DNA of 64,000 nucleotides from Rubrivivax sp. (GCA_027484825.1 JAIXSE010000034.1:62001-126000), one strand, 5' to 3'. Positions 35,600-45,387 are shown, numbered from the stretch's first letter. Made by a program: numbers and translations. Notes: generated from the letters alone by a model not told the origin.

Positions 35600-37080
35600 C
35601 CGGGGGACCGACCCAGGCCCGGGAGGGCAGCGCCGCTGAGACGCCGCCCCGGAAGCTGCCCGAGGCAGGCACTGCACAGGCGCCGGCAGCAACACCGGAC
35701 CTGGCTGTACCGCGGCGGCCCTCCCGTCTCAGCCTCAAGCAGCGCCTGCTGCTGTGGCTGATGGTGCCGGTGCTGGTGGCCGTGCCGGTGGCCGGGGTGG
35801 TGCTCTACCGCGTGATGCATGACACGGCTATCTCGTGGCTGGACCAGTCCCTGGGCGATACCGCCCTGGCGGTGGCCAGCCTGATCCACGACCGGGATGG
35901 GCAGATCTATGTGGACGTCTCCGGTCCGACAGACAGCGCCCTGCGCTTTGACCGCACCGACAGCGTCTATTACCTGGTGATGGATCCGGACGGCCGGGTG
36001 CTGCACGGGGACGCGTCGCTGAAAGGCCTGAAGCTGCCGCACCGCGCGGCCGGGGAGTGGTACTTCACCATCGCCACGCTCAATGACGAGGCGCTGCGGG
36101 TGGCCGTGCTCGGATCGGCCTGCCGCTTTGCGCAGTCCTGCCAGATCGTGGTGGCCGAGACCCTGCACAAGCGGGATGCGCTGCAGCGTCAGTTGCTGGC
36201 GGTGGTCAGCCTGCTGATCGGCGGCATGGCGGTGTTGCTGGCGGCGGCCGGCTGGTGGGCCACCCATCAGGGCCTGCGACCACTGGCCCAATTGAGCGCC
36301 GAACTCGAGCGCCGGGACCTGGCCCGGCTCGAGCCGCTGGCGGCGGAAGTGCCCGGCGAGTTGCGCCCCTTGATCGCCGCCTTCAACCGGCTGTTCGAGC
36401 GTCTGCGGCGCGCCTCCTCCGCCCAGCAGGACTTCCTGGCCAATGCCGCCCATCAACTGCGCACGCCGCTGACCTCGCTGCGCACCGACATCGACCTGGC
36501 GCTGCTGGAGCCGCACGACCCGCAGGTCGAGCCGCTTCTCAAGCGGCTGCAGAAGTCGGTGGACCGCAGTGCGCGTCTGGCGCAGCAGATGCTGTCGATT
36601 GCCCGGGCCGAGGCGGAGCCGACGCAGCGCGAGGTGCCGCTGGACCTGCGCGACATCGCCGCCCAAGTGGCCGAGGACTGGGTGCCCCGCGCGCTGGAAA
36701 CCGGCATGGACCTGGGCTTTGAATTGAGCGACGCGCCGGTGCTGGGCCAGGGCTTCCTGCTGCGGGAGTTGCTGGAGAACCTGCTGCACAACAGCCTCAA
36801 CTACGCCGGCGCGGCGGCGCGCATCACGGTGCGCACCGGCACGCAGGACGGCTGGGCTTTCCTGGAGGTGGAGGACAACGGCCCCGGCATTGCGCCGCAG
36901 GACCGGGCTCGTGCGCTGCAGCGTTTTCAGCGCGGCAGTGAAGCCAAGTCCACCGGCAGCGGCTTGGGGCTGGCGATTGCGGTGGACATCGCCCAGCGCC
37001 ATGCGGGCCAGCTGGCGCTGCTCGATGCCACCAGCGGACAGGGTCTGCGGGTGCGGCTGAGCGTGCCGCGCCGCGGCTGA
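35596..37080 (+). CDS. Sensor histidine kinase (TctE/QseC-like)
   Basis: A 494-residue membrane kinase. A low-complexity cytoplasmic N-terminus precedes a helix at about 50-72, a periplasmic domain that includes two Cys (LGSACRFAQSCQIV, a likely disulfide), a second helix at about 200-225 and a HAMP-like linker. The core has the His box FLANAAHQLRTPLTSLRTDI, N box LLENLLHNSLNYA, DNGPGIAP and GSGLGLAIAVDIAQRH. It partners the overlapping response regulator. The ligand is unknown; the periplasmic domain fits the TctE-type single-domain sensors. Confidence 0.92.
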   Translation: MTGGPTQAREGSAAETPPRKLPEAGTAQAPAATPDLAVPRRPSRLSLKQRLLLWLMVPVLVAVPVAGVVLYRVMHDTAISWLDQSLGDTALAVASLIHDRDGQIYVDVSGPTDSALRFDRTDSVYYLVMDPDGRVLHGDASLKGLKLPHRAAGEWYFTIATLNDEALRVAVLGSACRFAQSCQIVVAETLHKRDALQRQLLAVVSLLIGGMAVLLAAAGWWATHQGLRPLAQLSAELERRDLARLEPLAAEVPGELRPLIAAFNRLFERLRRASSAQQDFLANAAHQLRTPLTSLRTDIDLALLEPHDPQVEPLLKRLQKSVDRSARLAQQMLSIARAEAEPTQREVPLDLRDIAAQVAEDWVPRALETGMDLGFELSDAPVLGQGFLLRELLENLLHNSLNYAGAAARITVRTGTQDGWAFLEVEDNGPGIAPQDRARALQRFQRGSEAKSTGSGLGLAIAVDIAQRHAGQLALLDATSGQGLRVRLSVPRRG

Positions 37081-37105
37081 GCGGTCGCTGGGCCGGACCG
37101 GCAGG

Positions 37106-38119
37106 TCACGCCGCGCTCAGCACCGCCAGCTTGGCGCCGTTGGGCTCGGCCGCCGGGTGAGGCTCTGCCGATCCACCGTTCTTCGCATCGCAACTGGCGA
37201 TCAGCTGCTTCTGCCACACCGTGTGACGGGCAAACAGCTCCGCCACCCAGTCCACGAACACCCGCAGCTTGGTGCTCAGGTGGCGGTTGGGCGGATACAC
37301 CACATACAGCGGCAGCGGATCGGACTCCCAGTCGCAGAGGAAGGGCACCAGCTCGCCGGCGTCGACGTGAGGCTTGATCATGAAGTAGGGCGCCTGGATG
37401 ACACCCAGACCGGTCAGCCCGGCCGTCATGTAGGCATTGCCGTCGTTGACCGACACCTGATAGCGCCCGTACACCTCGTAGCGCTGGCCGTTCTTGCTGT
37501 AGTCGAACGGGAAACGCTTGCCGGTGCGGGCCGAGAAGTAGCTCACCACGAAGTGCTGGTCCGATTCGAGGTCCAGCGGATGCTGCGGAATGCCATGGCG
37601 GCGGATGTACTCCGGCGAGGCGCAGCAGCCGTAGCCCCAGTCGCCGATGCGGCGGGCCACCAGCGACTGGTCGGTGATCTCACCGCCGCGCACCACGCAG
37701 TCGATGTTGTCGCCGATCAGGTCCACCGGCCGGTCCGACACGCCCAGGTCGATCTGAATGTCCGGATGCTTTGCATAAAACTCCGGAAGTGCCGGGATGA
37801 TCAGCATCCGCGCCACCGACGACGCCACATCCACCCGGATGCGCCCCCGCGGCGCCGCGCGTGCATGCGAGACCGAACCTTCCAGCTCCTCGATGTCCGA
37901 CAGCAGCCGGGTCACCCGGTCGTAATAGGCGGCGCCGTCCGGCGTCACGGTCACGCGGCGGGTGGTGCGGTTGAGCAGCTTGACCTTGAGATGCTCTTCC
38001 AGCGACTGGATCAGCCGGGTGACGGCCGTCTTGGGCAGGTCCAGAGATTCGGCGGCCTTGGTGAAGGTGCCGGCTTCCACGACCCGTGCAAAGGCTTGCA
38101 TGGCATTGAGCTTGTCCAT
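37106..38119 (-). CDS. LysR-family regulator (BpeT/CeoR-like position)
   Basis: A 337-residue LysR protein. The N-terminal winged HTH reads MQAFARVVEAGTFTKAAESL and LPKTAVTRLIQSLEEHLKVK. The effector-binding domain begins GRIRVDVASSVARMLIIPAL. A C-terminal tail of about 25 residues (after WQKQLIASCDAKNGG) is an extra. It is divergent from a lipase-like gene and RND pump operon, exactly as bpeT/ceoR relate to llpE-bpeEF-oprC and llpE-ceoAB-opcM in Burkholderia, so it is the probable pump regulator. The inducer is unknown; in Burkholderia salicylate, chloramphenicol or trimethoprim affect the orthologous systems. Confidence 0.9.
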   Translation of the reverse strand: MDKLNAMQAFARVVEAGTFTKAAESLDLPKTAVTRLIQSLEEHLKVKLLNRTTRRVTVTPDGAAYYDRVTRLLSDIEELEGSVSHARAAPRGRIRVDVASSVARMLIIPALPEFYAKHPDIQIDLGVSDRPVDLIGDNIDCVVRGGEITDQSLVARRIGDWGYGCCASPEYIRRHGIPQHPLDLESDQHFVVSYFSARTGKRFPFDYSKNGQRYEVYGRYQVSVNDGNAYMTAGLTGLGVIQAPYFMIKPHVDAGELVPFLCDWESDPLPLYVVYPPNRHLSTKLRVFVDWVAELFARHTVWQKQLIASCDAKNGGSAEPHPAAEPNGAKLAVLSAA

Positions 38120-38240
38120 CTGACGTTCCTCTTCCTGTACCCGCGCCGGCGCCCAGCCGTGGTCTTGCTTCAGGCCGGTGTGACCTCACCCACCTGGATC
38201 AGGACGCGCGCGCGAGGTCGCCATCCTGCCGCAGTCATTG

Positions 38241-38254
38241 TTTCGCCGGCGAAA
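38241..38254. promoter_or_regulatory. Perfect palindrome, candidate LysR-regulator site
   Basis: TTTCGCCGGCGAAA is a perfect 14-base palindrome midway between the divergent LysR gene and the lipase-like gene. The adjoining sequence is AT-rich (ATATTGATTC, then CTAAATTTCG), fitting divergent promoters. It is a candidate binding site for the LysR regulator. Confidence 0.55.
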
Positions 38255-38397
38255 TATTGATTCGCTGGGGCGGCCATTTATCTCTGCGGGCTGAATCTCT
38301 AAATTTCGCTGCATTGCAACATGATTGCCTGCCCCTTGTCTGTGCAGGCCTTTGCTGTCCCCGCAGCAATTCCACGATTCCCAAGGATTCATCCGCC

Positions 38398-39255
38398 ATG
38401 GAAGCCCTGCCGCTTACCGCTTGTCACGACGATCTGCTGCCCGCCGGCGACGGTGTGATGCCGGTGCGCGTGTACAAGGCCGCCAACCGTCGCCCGCAGG
38501 CGCCGGTGGTGCTGCATCTGCATGGCGGCGCCTTCACCGGCGGCTCGCTGGACAACGGGGCGATGGTCTCGCAGCTGCTGGCCGAGGCCGGCGCTGTGGT
38601 GGTGGATGTGGACTACCCCACCGGTGTGGACCAGGTGTTCCCCACCGCGCTCAAGGCCATCGACGCCCTGTTGCAAGGCATCTACAAGTCCCGCGCCCGG
38701 CTGTCGGGCCGCGCCAGCCCGGTGCTGGTGGCTGGCGAAGAAGCCGGCGGCAACCTGGCGGCGGCGCTGGCCCTGATGGCGCGCGACCAGGGCCACGGCA
38801 AGCTGGCCGGCCAGATTCTGCTGGGCCCGATGCTCAACCCGTGCCTGGGCACCGCATCCCTGCGCCAGGCCGAAGCGGGAGACGGTGAGTGCCGCTGGAC
38901 CCACGGCTGGCGCGCCTATCTCGGCGAATGCGAAGAGGGCGACCATCCCTACGCCGCCCCGGCCTGCACCCAGCGCCTGGCCGGTCTTGCCCCTGCGCTG
39001 GTCCTGAGCACCGATGACGACCCGATGCGCGACGAGACCGTGGCCTATGCCCGGGCCCTGCAGCGCGCCGGCGTGGCGGTGCAGCAGACCATCCTGCCCG
39101 GCCCGACCGGTTGGCCCGCCAGCCTGATGCGCCTGCCCTCGCTGGAGCTGCTGCAGCCCCCATGGGTCAAGGCCCTGCGCCAGCGGTTGTTCGAGTTTCT
39201 GCACACCCTCCCGCCGCTGGGGTCCTCACGCGGCACCCGTGCTCAACCCTCGTGA
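38398..39255 (+). CDS. llpE: LlpE-like alpha/beta-hydrolase-fold protein lacking catalytic Ser and His
   Basis: A 285-residue protein of the hormone-sensitive-lipase-like alpha/beta hydrolase fold. The oxyanion-hole motif HLHGGAFTGGS is present and the acid-region segment LSTDDDPMRDE remains. The nucleophile elbow, normally GDSAGGN, reads GEEAGGN, with Glu in place of Ser. The usual His-Gly-Phe near the C-terminus reads PTGWPAS, with no His. It should therefore not be an ordinary esterase. ATG 38398 follows AAGGA. It is first in the RND pump operon, as llpE is in Burkholderia, where its role is also unclear. Confidence 0.82.
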   Translation: MEALPLTACHDDLLPAGDGVMPVRVYKAANRRPQAPVVLHLHGGAFTGGSLDNGAMVSQLLAEAGAVVVDVDYPTGVDQVFPTALKAIDALLQGIYKSRARLSGRASPVLVAGEEAGGNLAAALALMARDQGHGKLAGQILLGPMLNPCLGTASLRQAEAGDGECRWTHGWRAYLGECEEGDHPYAAPACTQRLAGLAPALVLSTDDDPMRDETVAYARALQRAGVAVQQTILPGPTGWPASLMRLPSLELLQPPWVKALRQRLFEFLHTLPPLGSSRGTRAQPS

Positions 39256-39352
39256 GGAGCCGCGCCATGACACCCGCCCGAACCCGACACCGATCCCGAC
39301 CCATTACCCGCCTCACCCGGAACCGTCCCGCATCCTCTACGGAGTCACAACA

Positions 39353-40585
39353 ATGAAACACCTGCTCAGCCGCCAGCGTCCGCTGGCTTTCACCGCCACC
39401 TCCATCACCGCCGTGGCTGCCGTGGTGGCCGCCGCTGTCGTCGGTCTGCACAGCCAGCAGGCGGAAGCCAATCCGCCGGCCGCAGCGCCGCAGGCGATTC
39501 CGGTGTCGGTGGCCACCGTCACCACCCAGGACGTCGCCGCCTGGGAAGAGTTCTCCGGCCGCCTGGAAGCGGTGGAGCGTGTGGATGTGCGCTCCCGCGT
39601 GGCGGGTGCCGTGCAATCGGTGCACTTCCGGGAAGGCTCGCTGGTCAAGGCCGGTGAACTGCTGATCACCATCGACCCGGCCCCCTTCCAGGCCGAAGTC
39701 GACCGCGCCGACGCCCAGGTGGTGGCCGCACAGGCCCGCGTCAGCTACACCAAGAGTGAGCTGGAGCGCTCCAACCGCCTGTGGAGCGAGCATGCCATCG
39801 CCCAGCGCGAACTGGACGAGCGCAGCAATGCCGCCCGCGAAGCCGATGCCAACCTGCGCGCTGCCCAGGCCGCGCTGCAGTCGGCCCGTCTGAACCTGGG
39901 CTACACCCAGGTGCGCGCCCCGGTGGCTGGCCGTGTCGGCCGCATCGAGGTGACCCAGGGCAACCTGGTGGCCGCAGGTCCGGGTGCGCCGGTGCTGACG
40001 ACGCTGGTGTCGGTCAGCCCGATCTACGCCAGCTTCGACGCCGATGAGCGCACCGTCAGCCGCGCCCTGGCCGACCTGCCCGGCGGCGCCGGTGCCCGCA
40101 ACCAGCTGGACAAGGTGCCGGTGCAGATCGGCACGGCCGGCACCACCGACACGCCCTACAACGGCCGCCTGCAACTGGTGGACAACCAGGTCGATGCCCG
40201 CAGCGGCACGGTGCGGGTGCGCGCGGTGCTGGACAACAAGGACGGCGCGCTGATGCCGGGCCAGTTCGCCCGCATCCGCCTGGGCCAGTCCAAGAGCCGT
40301 CCGGCCGTGCTGGTGAATGAACGGGCCGTGGGCACCGACCAGAACAAGCGCTTTGTGATGGTGGTGAACAAGGACAACACCCTGGCCTACCGCGAAGTGC
40401 AGCTGGGCGCCAGCGTCGATGGCCTGCGCATCGTCAACGCCGGCCTGCAGGCCAATGAGCGTGTGGTCGTCAACGGTCTGCAGCGGGTCCGCCCGGGCGC
40501 CCTGGTGCAGCCGCAGATGGTGCCGATGAACGCCAAGGCTGAACTGCAAGCCAAGGACGGCGCGCCCAAGGCCGACAAGTCCTGA
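39353..40585 (+). CDS. RND efflux periplasmic adaptor (MexE/BpeE-like)
   Basis: A 410-residue membrane fusion protein. ATG 39353 follows CGGAG. The N-terminal hydrophobic segment acts as signal or anchor, and no lipobox Cys is seen. Lipoyl-like halves (VRSRVAGAVQSVHFREGSLV and TQVRAPVAGRVGRIEVTQGN) flank a coiled-coil hairpin (about 105-175). Beta-barrel and membrane-proximal domains follow (LVDNQVDARSGTVRVRAVLD; LMPGQFARIRLG). It bridges the inner-membrane RND pump and the outer-membrane channel encoded downstream. Confidence 0.93.
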   Translation: MKHLLSRQRPLAFTATSITAVAAVVAAAVVGLHSQQAEANPPAAAPQAIPVSVATVTTQDVAAWEEFSGRLEAVERVDVRSRVAGAVQSVHFREGSLVKAGELLITIDPAPFQAEVDRADAQVVAAQARVSYTKSELERSNRLWSEHAIAQRELDERSNAAREADANLRAAQAALQSARLNLGYTQVRAPVAGRVGRIEVTQGNLVAAGPGAPVLTTLVSVSPIYASFDADERTVSRALADLPGGAGARNQLDKVPVQIGTAGTTDTPYNGRLQLVDNQVDARSGTVRVRAVLDNKDGALMPGQFARIRLGQSKSRPAVLVNERAVGTDQNKRFVMVVNKDNTLAYREVQLGASVDGLRIVNAGLQANERVVVNGLQRVRPGALVQPQMVPMNAKAELQAKDGAPKADKS

Positions 40586-40680
40586 TCTGACAGCCGCCGA
40601 CGGCCCTGACGCATCGGTCTCGACCGATGCGGGGGGCCCGCTTTCGCCGCTGATCCATTCCGCTGTCTAGAAAGACTGCC

Positions 40681-43600
40681 ATGAATCTCTCCAAATTCTT
40701 CATCGACCGCCCGATCTTCGCGGGTGTGCTGTCGGTGCTGATCTTTGTCGCCGGCCTGCTCGCGCTACGCGTGCTGCCGATCTCCGAATATCCGGAAGTG
40801 GTGCCGCCGCAGGTGGTGGTGCGGGCGCAATATCCGGGCGCCAACCCCAAGGTGATTGCCGAAGCGGTGGCCACGCCGCTGGAAGAGGCCATCAACGGCG
40901 TGGAAGGCATGCTCTACATGGGCAGCCAGGCCAACACCGACGGCAACATGACGCTGACGGTGACCTTCAAGCTGGGCACCGACCCGGACAAGGCCCAGCA
41001 GCTGGTGCAGAACCGGGTGTCGCAGGCCGAGCCGCGTCTGCCGGAAGAAGTGCGCCGCCTCGGGCTGACCACCGTCAAGAGCAGCCCCGACCTGACCATG
41101 GTGGTCCACCTGCTGTCGCCCAATGACCGCTACGACATGACCTACCTGCGCAACTACGCGGTGCTCAATGTCAAGGACCGTCTGGCGCGTATCGCTGGCG
41201 TGGGCCAGGTGCAGCTGTTCGGCTCGGGCGACTACTCCATGCGGGTCTGGCTGGATCCGCAGAAGGTGGCCGAGCATGGCCTGAGCGCCAATGACGTGGT
41301 GCAGTCCATCCGCGAACAGAACGTGCAGGCCGCCGCCGGTGTGGTGGGCGCTTCGCCCGGCCTGCAGGGCATTGACCTGCAACTGCCGGTGAATGCCCAG
41401 GGCCGCCTCAAGAACGAGGAAGAGTTCGGCGACATCATCGTCAAGACCGGTGCCAACGGGCAGGTCACGCGTCTGCGCGACCTGGGCCGCATCGAGCTGG
41501 GCGCTGCCGAATATGCGCTGCGCTCGCTGCTGGACAACAAGTCCGCCGTCGCCATTCCCATCTTCCAGGCCCCGGGCTCCAACGCCATCGAGATCTCCAA
41601 CAACGTGCGGGCCACGATGGCGGAGCTGAAGAAGTCCATGCCGGAAGGCGTGAGCTACGAGATCGTCTATGACCCGACGCAGTTCGTGCGGGCCTCGATT
41701 GAATCGGTGGTGCACACCCTGCTGGAAGCGGTCGCCCTGGTGGTGCTGGTGGTGATCCTGTTCCTGCAGACCTGGCGCGCCTCCATCATTCCGCTGCTGG
41801 CCGTGCCGGTGTCCATCATCGGGACCTTTGCGGTGATGCATGCCTTCGGCTTCTCGATCAACGCGCTGTCGCTGTTCGGCCTGGTGCTGGCCATCGGTAT
41901 CGTGGTGGACGACGCCATCGTGGTGGTGGAGAACGTCGAGCGCAACATCGAGGCGGGGCTGAGTCCGCGGGCGGCGACCTACCGCGCCATGCAGGAAGTG
42001 TCCGGCCCCATCATCGCGATCGCCCTGGTGCTGATCGCCGTGTTTGTGCCGCTGGCCTTCATCACCGGCCTGACCGGCCAGTTCTATCGCCAGTTCGCGC
42101 TGACGATTGCGATCTCCACCGTCATCTCCGCGGTGAACTCGCTGACCCTGTCGCCGGCCCTGGCCGCCATGCTGCTCAAGGGCCATGATGAACCCAAGGA
42201 CTGGCTGACCCGTGGCATGGACCGCGTGCTGGGCGGATTCTTCGGCGGCTTCAACCGCCTGTTCAACCGCGGTGCCAAGGCCTACAGCGGCGGTGTGACC
42301 CGTGTGATCGGTCGCAAGGCGATCATGCTGGTGATCTACGCCGCGCTGGTGGCGCTGACCGTGGGCCTGTTCAAGGCCGTCCCCGGCGGCTTCGTCCCCG
42401 CGCAGGACAAGCAGTACCTGATCGGTTTTGCACAACTGCCGGACGGCGCCACGCTGGACCGCACGGAAGACGTCATCCGCCGCATGAGCGACATCGCCAT
42501 CAAGACGCCGGGCGTGGACCACGCCGTGTCGTTCCCGGGCCTGTCGATCAATGGCTTCACCAACAGCTCCAATTCCGGCATCGTCTTTGCCACGCTCAAG
42601 CCTTTTGATGAGCGCACCGGCAAGGGCATGTCGGCCGGCGAGATCGCGGGCAATCTGAATGCGCAGTTCGGTGGAAAGATCGAAGACGCCTTTGTGGTGA
42701 TGTTCCCGCCCCCGCCGGTGCAGGGTCTGGGCACGACCGGTGGCTTCAAGCTGCAGCTGGAAGACCGTGGCGGCCTGGGCTATGAAGCGCTGGACGGCGC
42801 CGTCAAGGCCTTCATGGCCAAGGCCTCGCAGGCACCGGAGCTGGCGGGTCTGTTCACCAGCTATCAGGTGAATGTGCCGCAGCTGTATGCCGACCTGGAC
42901 CGCACCAAGGCCCGTCAACTGGGCGTGGCCGTGACCGATGTGTTCGACACCATGCAGATCTACCTCGGTAGCCTGTATGTGAACGACTTCAACAAGTTCG
43001 GCCGCACCTACACCGTGCGGGTGCAGGCGGACGCGCCGTTCCGGGCCCGTGCCGAGGACATCGGCCAGCTCAAGGTGCGCTCGAGCACCGGTGAGATGGT
43101 GCCGCTGTCGGCGCTGATGAAGATCGAGCCCAGCTTCGGTCCCGAGCGTGCCATGCGCTACAACGGTTTCCTGTCCGCCGACATCAACGGCGGCCCGGCC
43201 CCCGGTTTCTCGACCGGCCAGGCGCAGGATGCCATCGCCCGCATTGCCGCCGAGACGCTGCCCCCGGGCATCAGCTATGAATGGACCGAGCTGACCTATC
43301 AGGAAATCCTGGCCGGCAACTCCGCGCTGTGGGTGTTCCCGCTGGCCATCCTGCTGGTGTTCCTGGTGCTGGCTGCCCAGTATGAAAGCCTGGCGCTCCC
43401 GGTGGCCATCATCCTGATCGTGCCGATGGGCCTGCTGGCCGCGATGACCGGCGTGTGGCTCAGCCATGGGGACAACAACGTCTTCACCCAGATCGGTTTG
43501 ATCGTGCTGGTGGGCTTGTCGGCGAAGAACGCGATCCTGATCGTGGAGTTCGCCCGGGAGCTGGAGTTTGCGGGCCGCACGCCGCTGCAGGCCGCCATCG

Positions 43601-43938
43601 AAGCCAGCCGGCTGCGTCTGCGTCCGATCCTGATGACCTCGATGGCCTTTGTGATGGGCGTGCTGCCCCTGGTGCTGGCCCACGGTGCCGGCGCCGAGAT
43701 GCGCAATGCCATGGGCGTGGCGGTGTTCGCCGGGATGATCGGCGTGACGGCCTTCGGCTTGTTCCTGACGCCGGTGTTCTATGTGCTGATGCGTCGCCTG
43801 TCGGGCAACCGTCCGCTCAAGCAGCATGGCGACCACCTGGAAGCCTTTGCCCAACCTGAGCAGGGTGCAGGCCATGACTTCGGCGGTGGTGCAGGGGCCA
43901 AGCCTCATCCGGCGGCGCCTCGCCATGACCATGAGTGA
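40681..43938 (+). CDS. RND multidrug efflux pump (HAE1 family, MexF/BpeF-like)
   Basis: A 1085-residue inner-membrane transporter starting MNLSKFFIDRPIFAGVLSVL, the HAE1 hallmark. The proton-relay helix IV carries the double Asp (AIGIVVDDAIVVVENVERNI). Twelve membrane helices and two large periplasmic loops are in place, with the second-half text PMGLLAAMTGVWL, LIVLVGLSAKNAILIVEFAR and RLRPILMTSMAFVMGVLPLV. Sequence and operon order (adaptor, pump, channel, divergent LysR, lipase-like first gene) point to the MexF/BpeF/CeoB branch, known for chloramphenicol, trimethoprim and fluoroquinolone export. Actual substrates here are unknown. A His/Gly-rich tail ends the protein. Confidence 0.95.
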   Translation: MNLSKFFIDRPIFAGVLSVLIFVAGLLALRVLPISEYPEVVPPQVVVRAQYPGANPKVIAEAVATPLEEAINGVEGMLYMGSQANTDGNMTLTVTFKLGTDPDKAQQLVQNRVSQAEPRLPEEVRRLGLTTVKSSPDLTMVVHLLSPNDRYDMTYLRNYAVLNVKDRLARIAGVGQVQLFGSGDYSMRVWLDPQKVAEHGLSANDVVQSIREQNVQAAAGVVGASPGLQGIDLQLPVNAQGRLKNEEEFGDIIVKTGANGQVTRLRDLGRIELGAAEYALRSLLDNKSAVAIPIFQAPGSNAIEISNNVRATMAELKKSMPEGVSYEIVYDPTQFVRASIESVVHTLLEAVALVVLVVILFLQTWRASIIPLLAVPVSIIGTFAVMHAFGFSINALSLFGLVLAIGIVVDDAIVVVENVERNIEAGLSPRAATYRAMQEVSGPIIAIALVLIAVFVPLAFITGLTGQFYRQFALTIAISTVISAVNSLTLSPALAAMLLKGHDEPKDWLTRGMDRVLGGFFGGFNRLFNRGAKAYSGGVTRVIGRKAIMLVIYAALVALTVGLFKAVPGGFVPAQDKQYLIGFAQLPDGATLDRTEDVIRRMSDIAIKTPGVDHAVSFPGLSINGFTNSSNSGIVFATLKPFDERTGKGMSAGEIAGNLNAQFGGKIEDAFVVMFPPPPVQGLGTTGGFKLQLEDRGGLGYEALDGAVKAFMAKASQAPELAGLFTSYQVNVPQLYADLDRTKARQLGVAVTDVFDTMQIYLGSLYVNDFNKFGRTYTVRVQADAPFRARAEDIGQLKVRSSTGEMVPLSALMKIEPSFGPERAMRYNGFLSADINGGPAPGFSTGQAQDAIARIAAETLPPGISYEWTELTYQEILAGNSALWVFPLAILLVFLVLAAQYESLALPVAIILIVPMGLLAAMTGVWLSHGDNNVFTQIGLIVLVGLSAKNAILIVEFARELEFAGRTPLQAAIEASRLRLRPILMTSMAFVMGVLPLVLAHGAGAEMRNAMGVAVFAGMIGVTAFGLFLTPVFYVLMRRLSGNRPLKQHGDHLEAFAQPEQGAGHDFGGGAGAKPHPAAPRHDHE

Positions 43939-43974
43939 CGTGAGCCACTTCGCAGACAGACAAGGATTTGTGCC

Positions 43975-45387
43975 ATGAAACTGATGATGACAACGTTGCT
44001 GGCGGCCTTGGTGCTGGCCGGTTGCGCCACGCCGCCGCCGATTGACGAATCGCGTCTGCCGACCACGCCGCAGGCCTTCAAGGCCGGGCAGGACAGTGCC
44101 GCGGTGGCGGACGGCCGCTGGGCCGTGGTGCCGCCGGCCGACGCTGAACCGCGCGGTGACTGGTGGCTGGCCTTTGCCGATGCCCGGTTGAACGACCTGG
44201 AGCAGCGCGCGCTTCGCAACAACACCGACCTGCAGTCGGCCGCCGCCCGGCTGGCGCAGGCCCGGGCGCTGTCCCGCAGCGCCGATGCGGACCGCCTGCC
44301 GCAGGTGGGCGCCAATGCCGGTGCCTACCGCGGCACCACCGCCGGGCAAGGTCCGGCCTTGACGCCGCTGTACCGCGCCGGTCTGACGGCCAGTTGGGAG
44401 GCGGACCTGTCCGGCCGCCTGACCCAGGCCAGCCGCGCGGCCCGCCTGGACACGCAAGCCCGAGAGGCCCTGCTGCAAAGCACGCGGCTGATGGTGCAGG
44501 CGGATGTGGCGCAGACCTATCTGTCGCTGCGCTTCACCGACCAGGAGCGTCGGCTGGTGCGCGACACGGTGGCGGCCTACCGCGAGACACTGGCGCTGAC
44601 CGAGCGCCGCTATCAGGCGGGCGATGTGGCCGAGCTGGACCTGGCACGGGTGCAGGCCGAGGTGGCGTCCACCGAGGCGGAAGCCGTGGCCCTGGACCGT
44701 CGCCGTGCCCAACTGGAGAACGCGCTGGCCGTGCTGCTGGGCGAGCCGGCTTCGGGCTTCTCGCTGCCGGAAGCGCAAGACCTGGCGGCCTTGCCTGCCA
44801 TCCCGGCAGGCCTGCCCAGCGCGGTGCTGGCCCGTCGTCCGGATGTGGCGGCAGCTCAGCGCAGTCTGCTGGCGGCGCAGGCCCGGGTGGGCGTGGCCCA
44901 GGCAGCCTGGTTCCCCAGCCTGACCCTGACCGCGACCGGCGGCTATGCGTCGCCTGAACTCAGCGATGTGTTCAAGTGGTCGGCACGGGCCTGGTCGGTG
45001 GATGCGCTGCTGTCGCTGCCGCTGTTCGACGGCGGACGCCGCAAGGCCGGCATCGAGTCGGCCCAGGCCGGACTGGAGCTGGCCATGGCGGACTATCGCC
45101 AGCAACTGCTGCAGGCCTTGCGGGAGGTGGAAGACAGCCTGAGCGGTCTGCAACTGCTGTCCCGTCAGGCGGATGTGCAGGCGCAGGCGGTGGCCTCGTC
45201 GTCGCGCGCCACGGCGCTGTCGGACTCGCGTTATCGCAACGGCTTCATCAGCCAGCTGGACCTGCTGGATGCGCGCCGCAGCGAACTGCGCAACCGGCGT
45301 GTCGCCTTGCAGGTGCAGGCCGAGCAATACCAGGCCACTGTGGGTCTGGTGCGCGCCCTGGGCGGCGGCTGGACACCGGCCGGCTGA
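43975..45387 (+). CDS. Outer-membrane efflux channel lipoprotein (OprM/NodT family)
   Basis: A 470-residue outer-membrane factor. The N-terminus is a lipoprotein signal (LLAALVLAGCATPPP, Cys lipidated). Two repeated OEP domains follow, with typical text: DWWLAFADARLNDLEQRALR, GLTASWEADLSGRL, RRYQAGDVAELDLARVQAEV, and SRYRNGFISQLDLLDARRSE. It forms a trimeric channel across the outer membrane for the adaptor and RND pump just upstream. It is the last gene of the operon, closed by a strong terminator 60 bases on. Confidence 0.95.
   Translation: MKLMMTTLLAALVLAGCATPPPIDESRLPTTPQAFKAGQDSAAVADGRWAVVPPADAEPRGDWWLAFADARLNDLEQRALRNNTDLQSAAARLAQARALSRSADADRLPQVGANAGAYRGTTAGQGPALTPLYRAGLTASWEADLSGRLTQASRAARLDTQAREALLQSTRLMVQADVAQTYLSLRFTDQERRLVRDTVAAYRETLALTERRYQAGDVAELDLARVQAEVASTEAEAVALDRRRAQLENALAVLLGEPASGFSLPEAQDLAALPAIPAGLPSAVLARRPDVAAAQRSLLAAQARVGVAQAAWFPSLTLTATGGYASPELSDVFKWSARAWSVDALLSLPLFDGGRRKAGIESAQAGLELAMADYRQQLLQALREVEDSLSGLQLLSRQADVQAQAVASSSRATALSDSRYRNGFISQLDLLDARRSELRNRRVALQVQAEQYQATVGLVRALGGGWTPAG

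Noticed and set aside
40765..45327. A 1520-codon open frame on the minus strand across the RND operon
   Set aside because: It is antisense to three certain efflux genes. Its translation is His/Gln/Gly/Arg-rich with no domain, a usual by-product of GC-rich codon bias.
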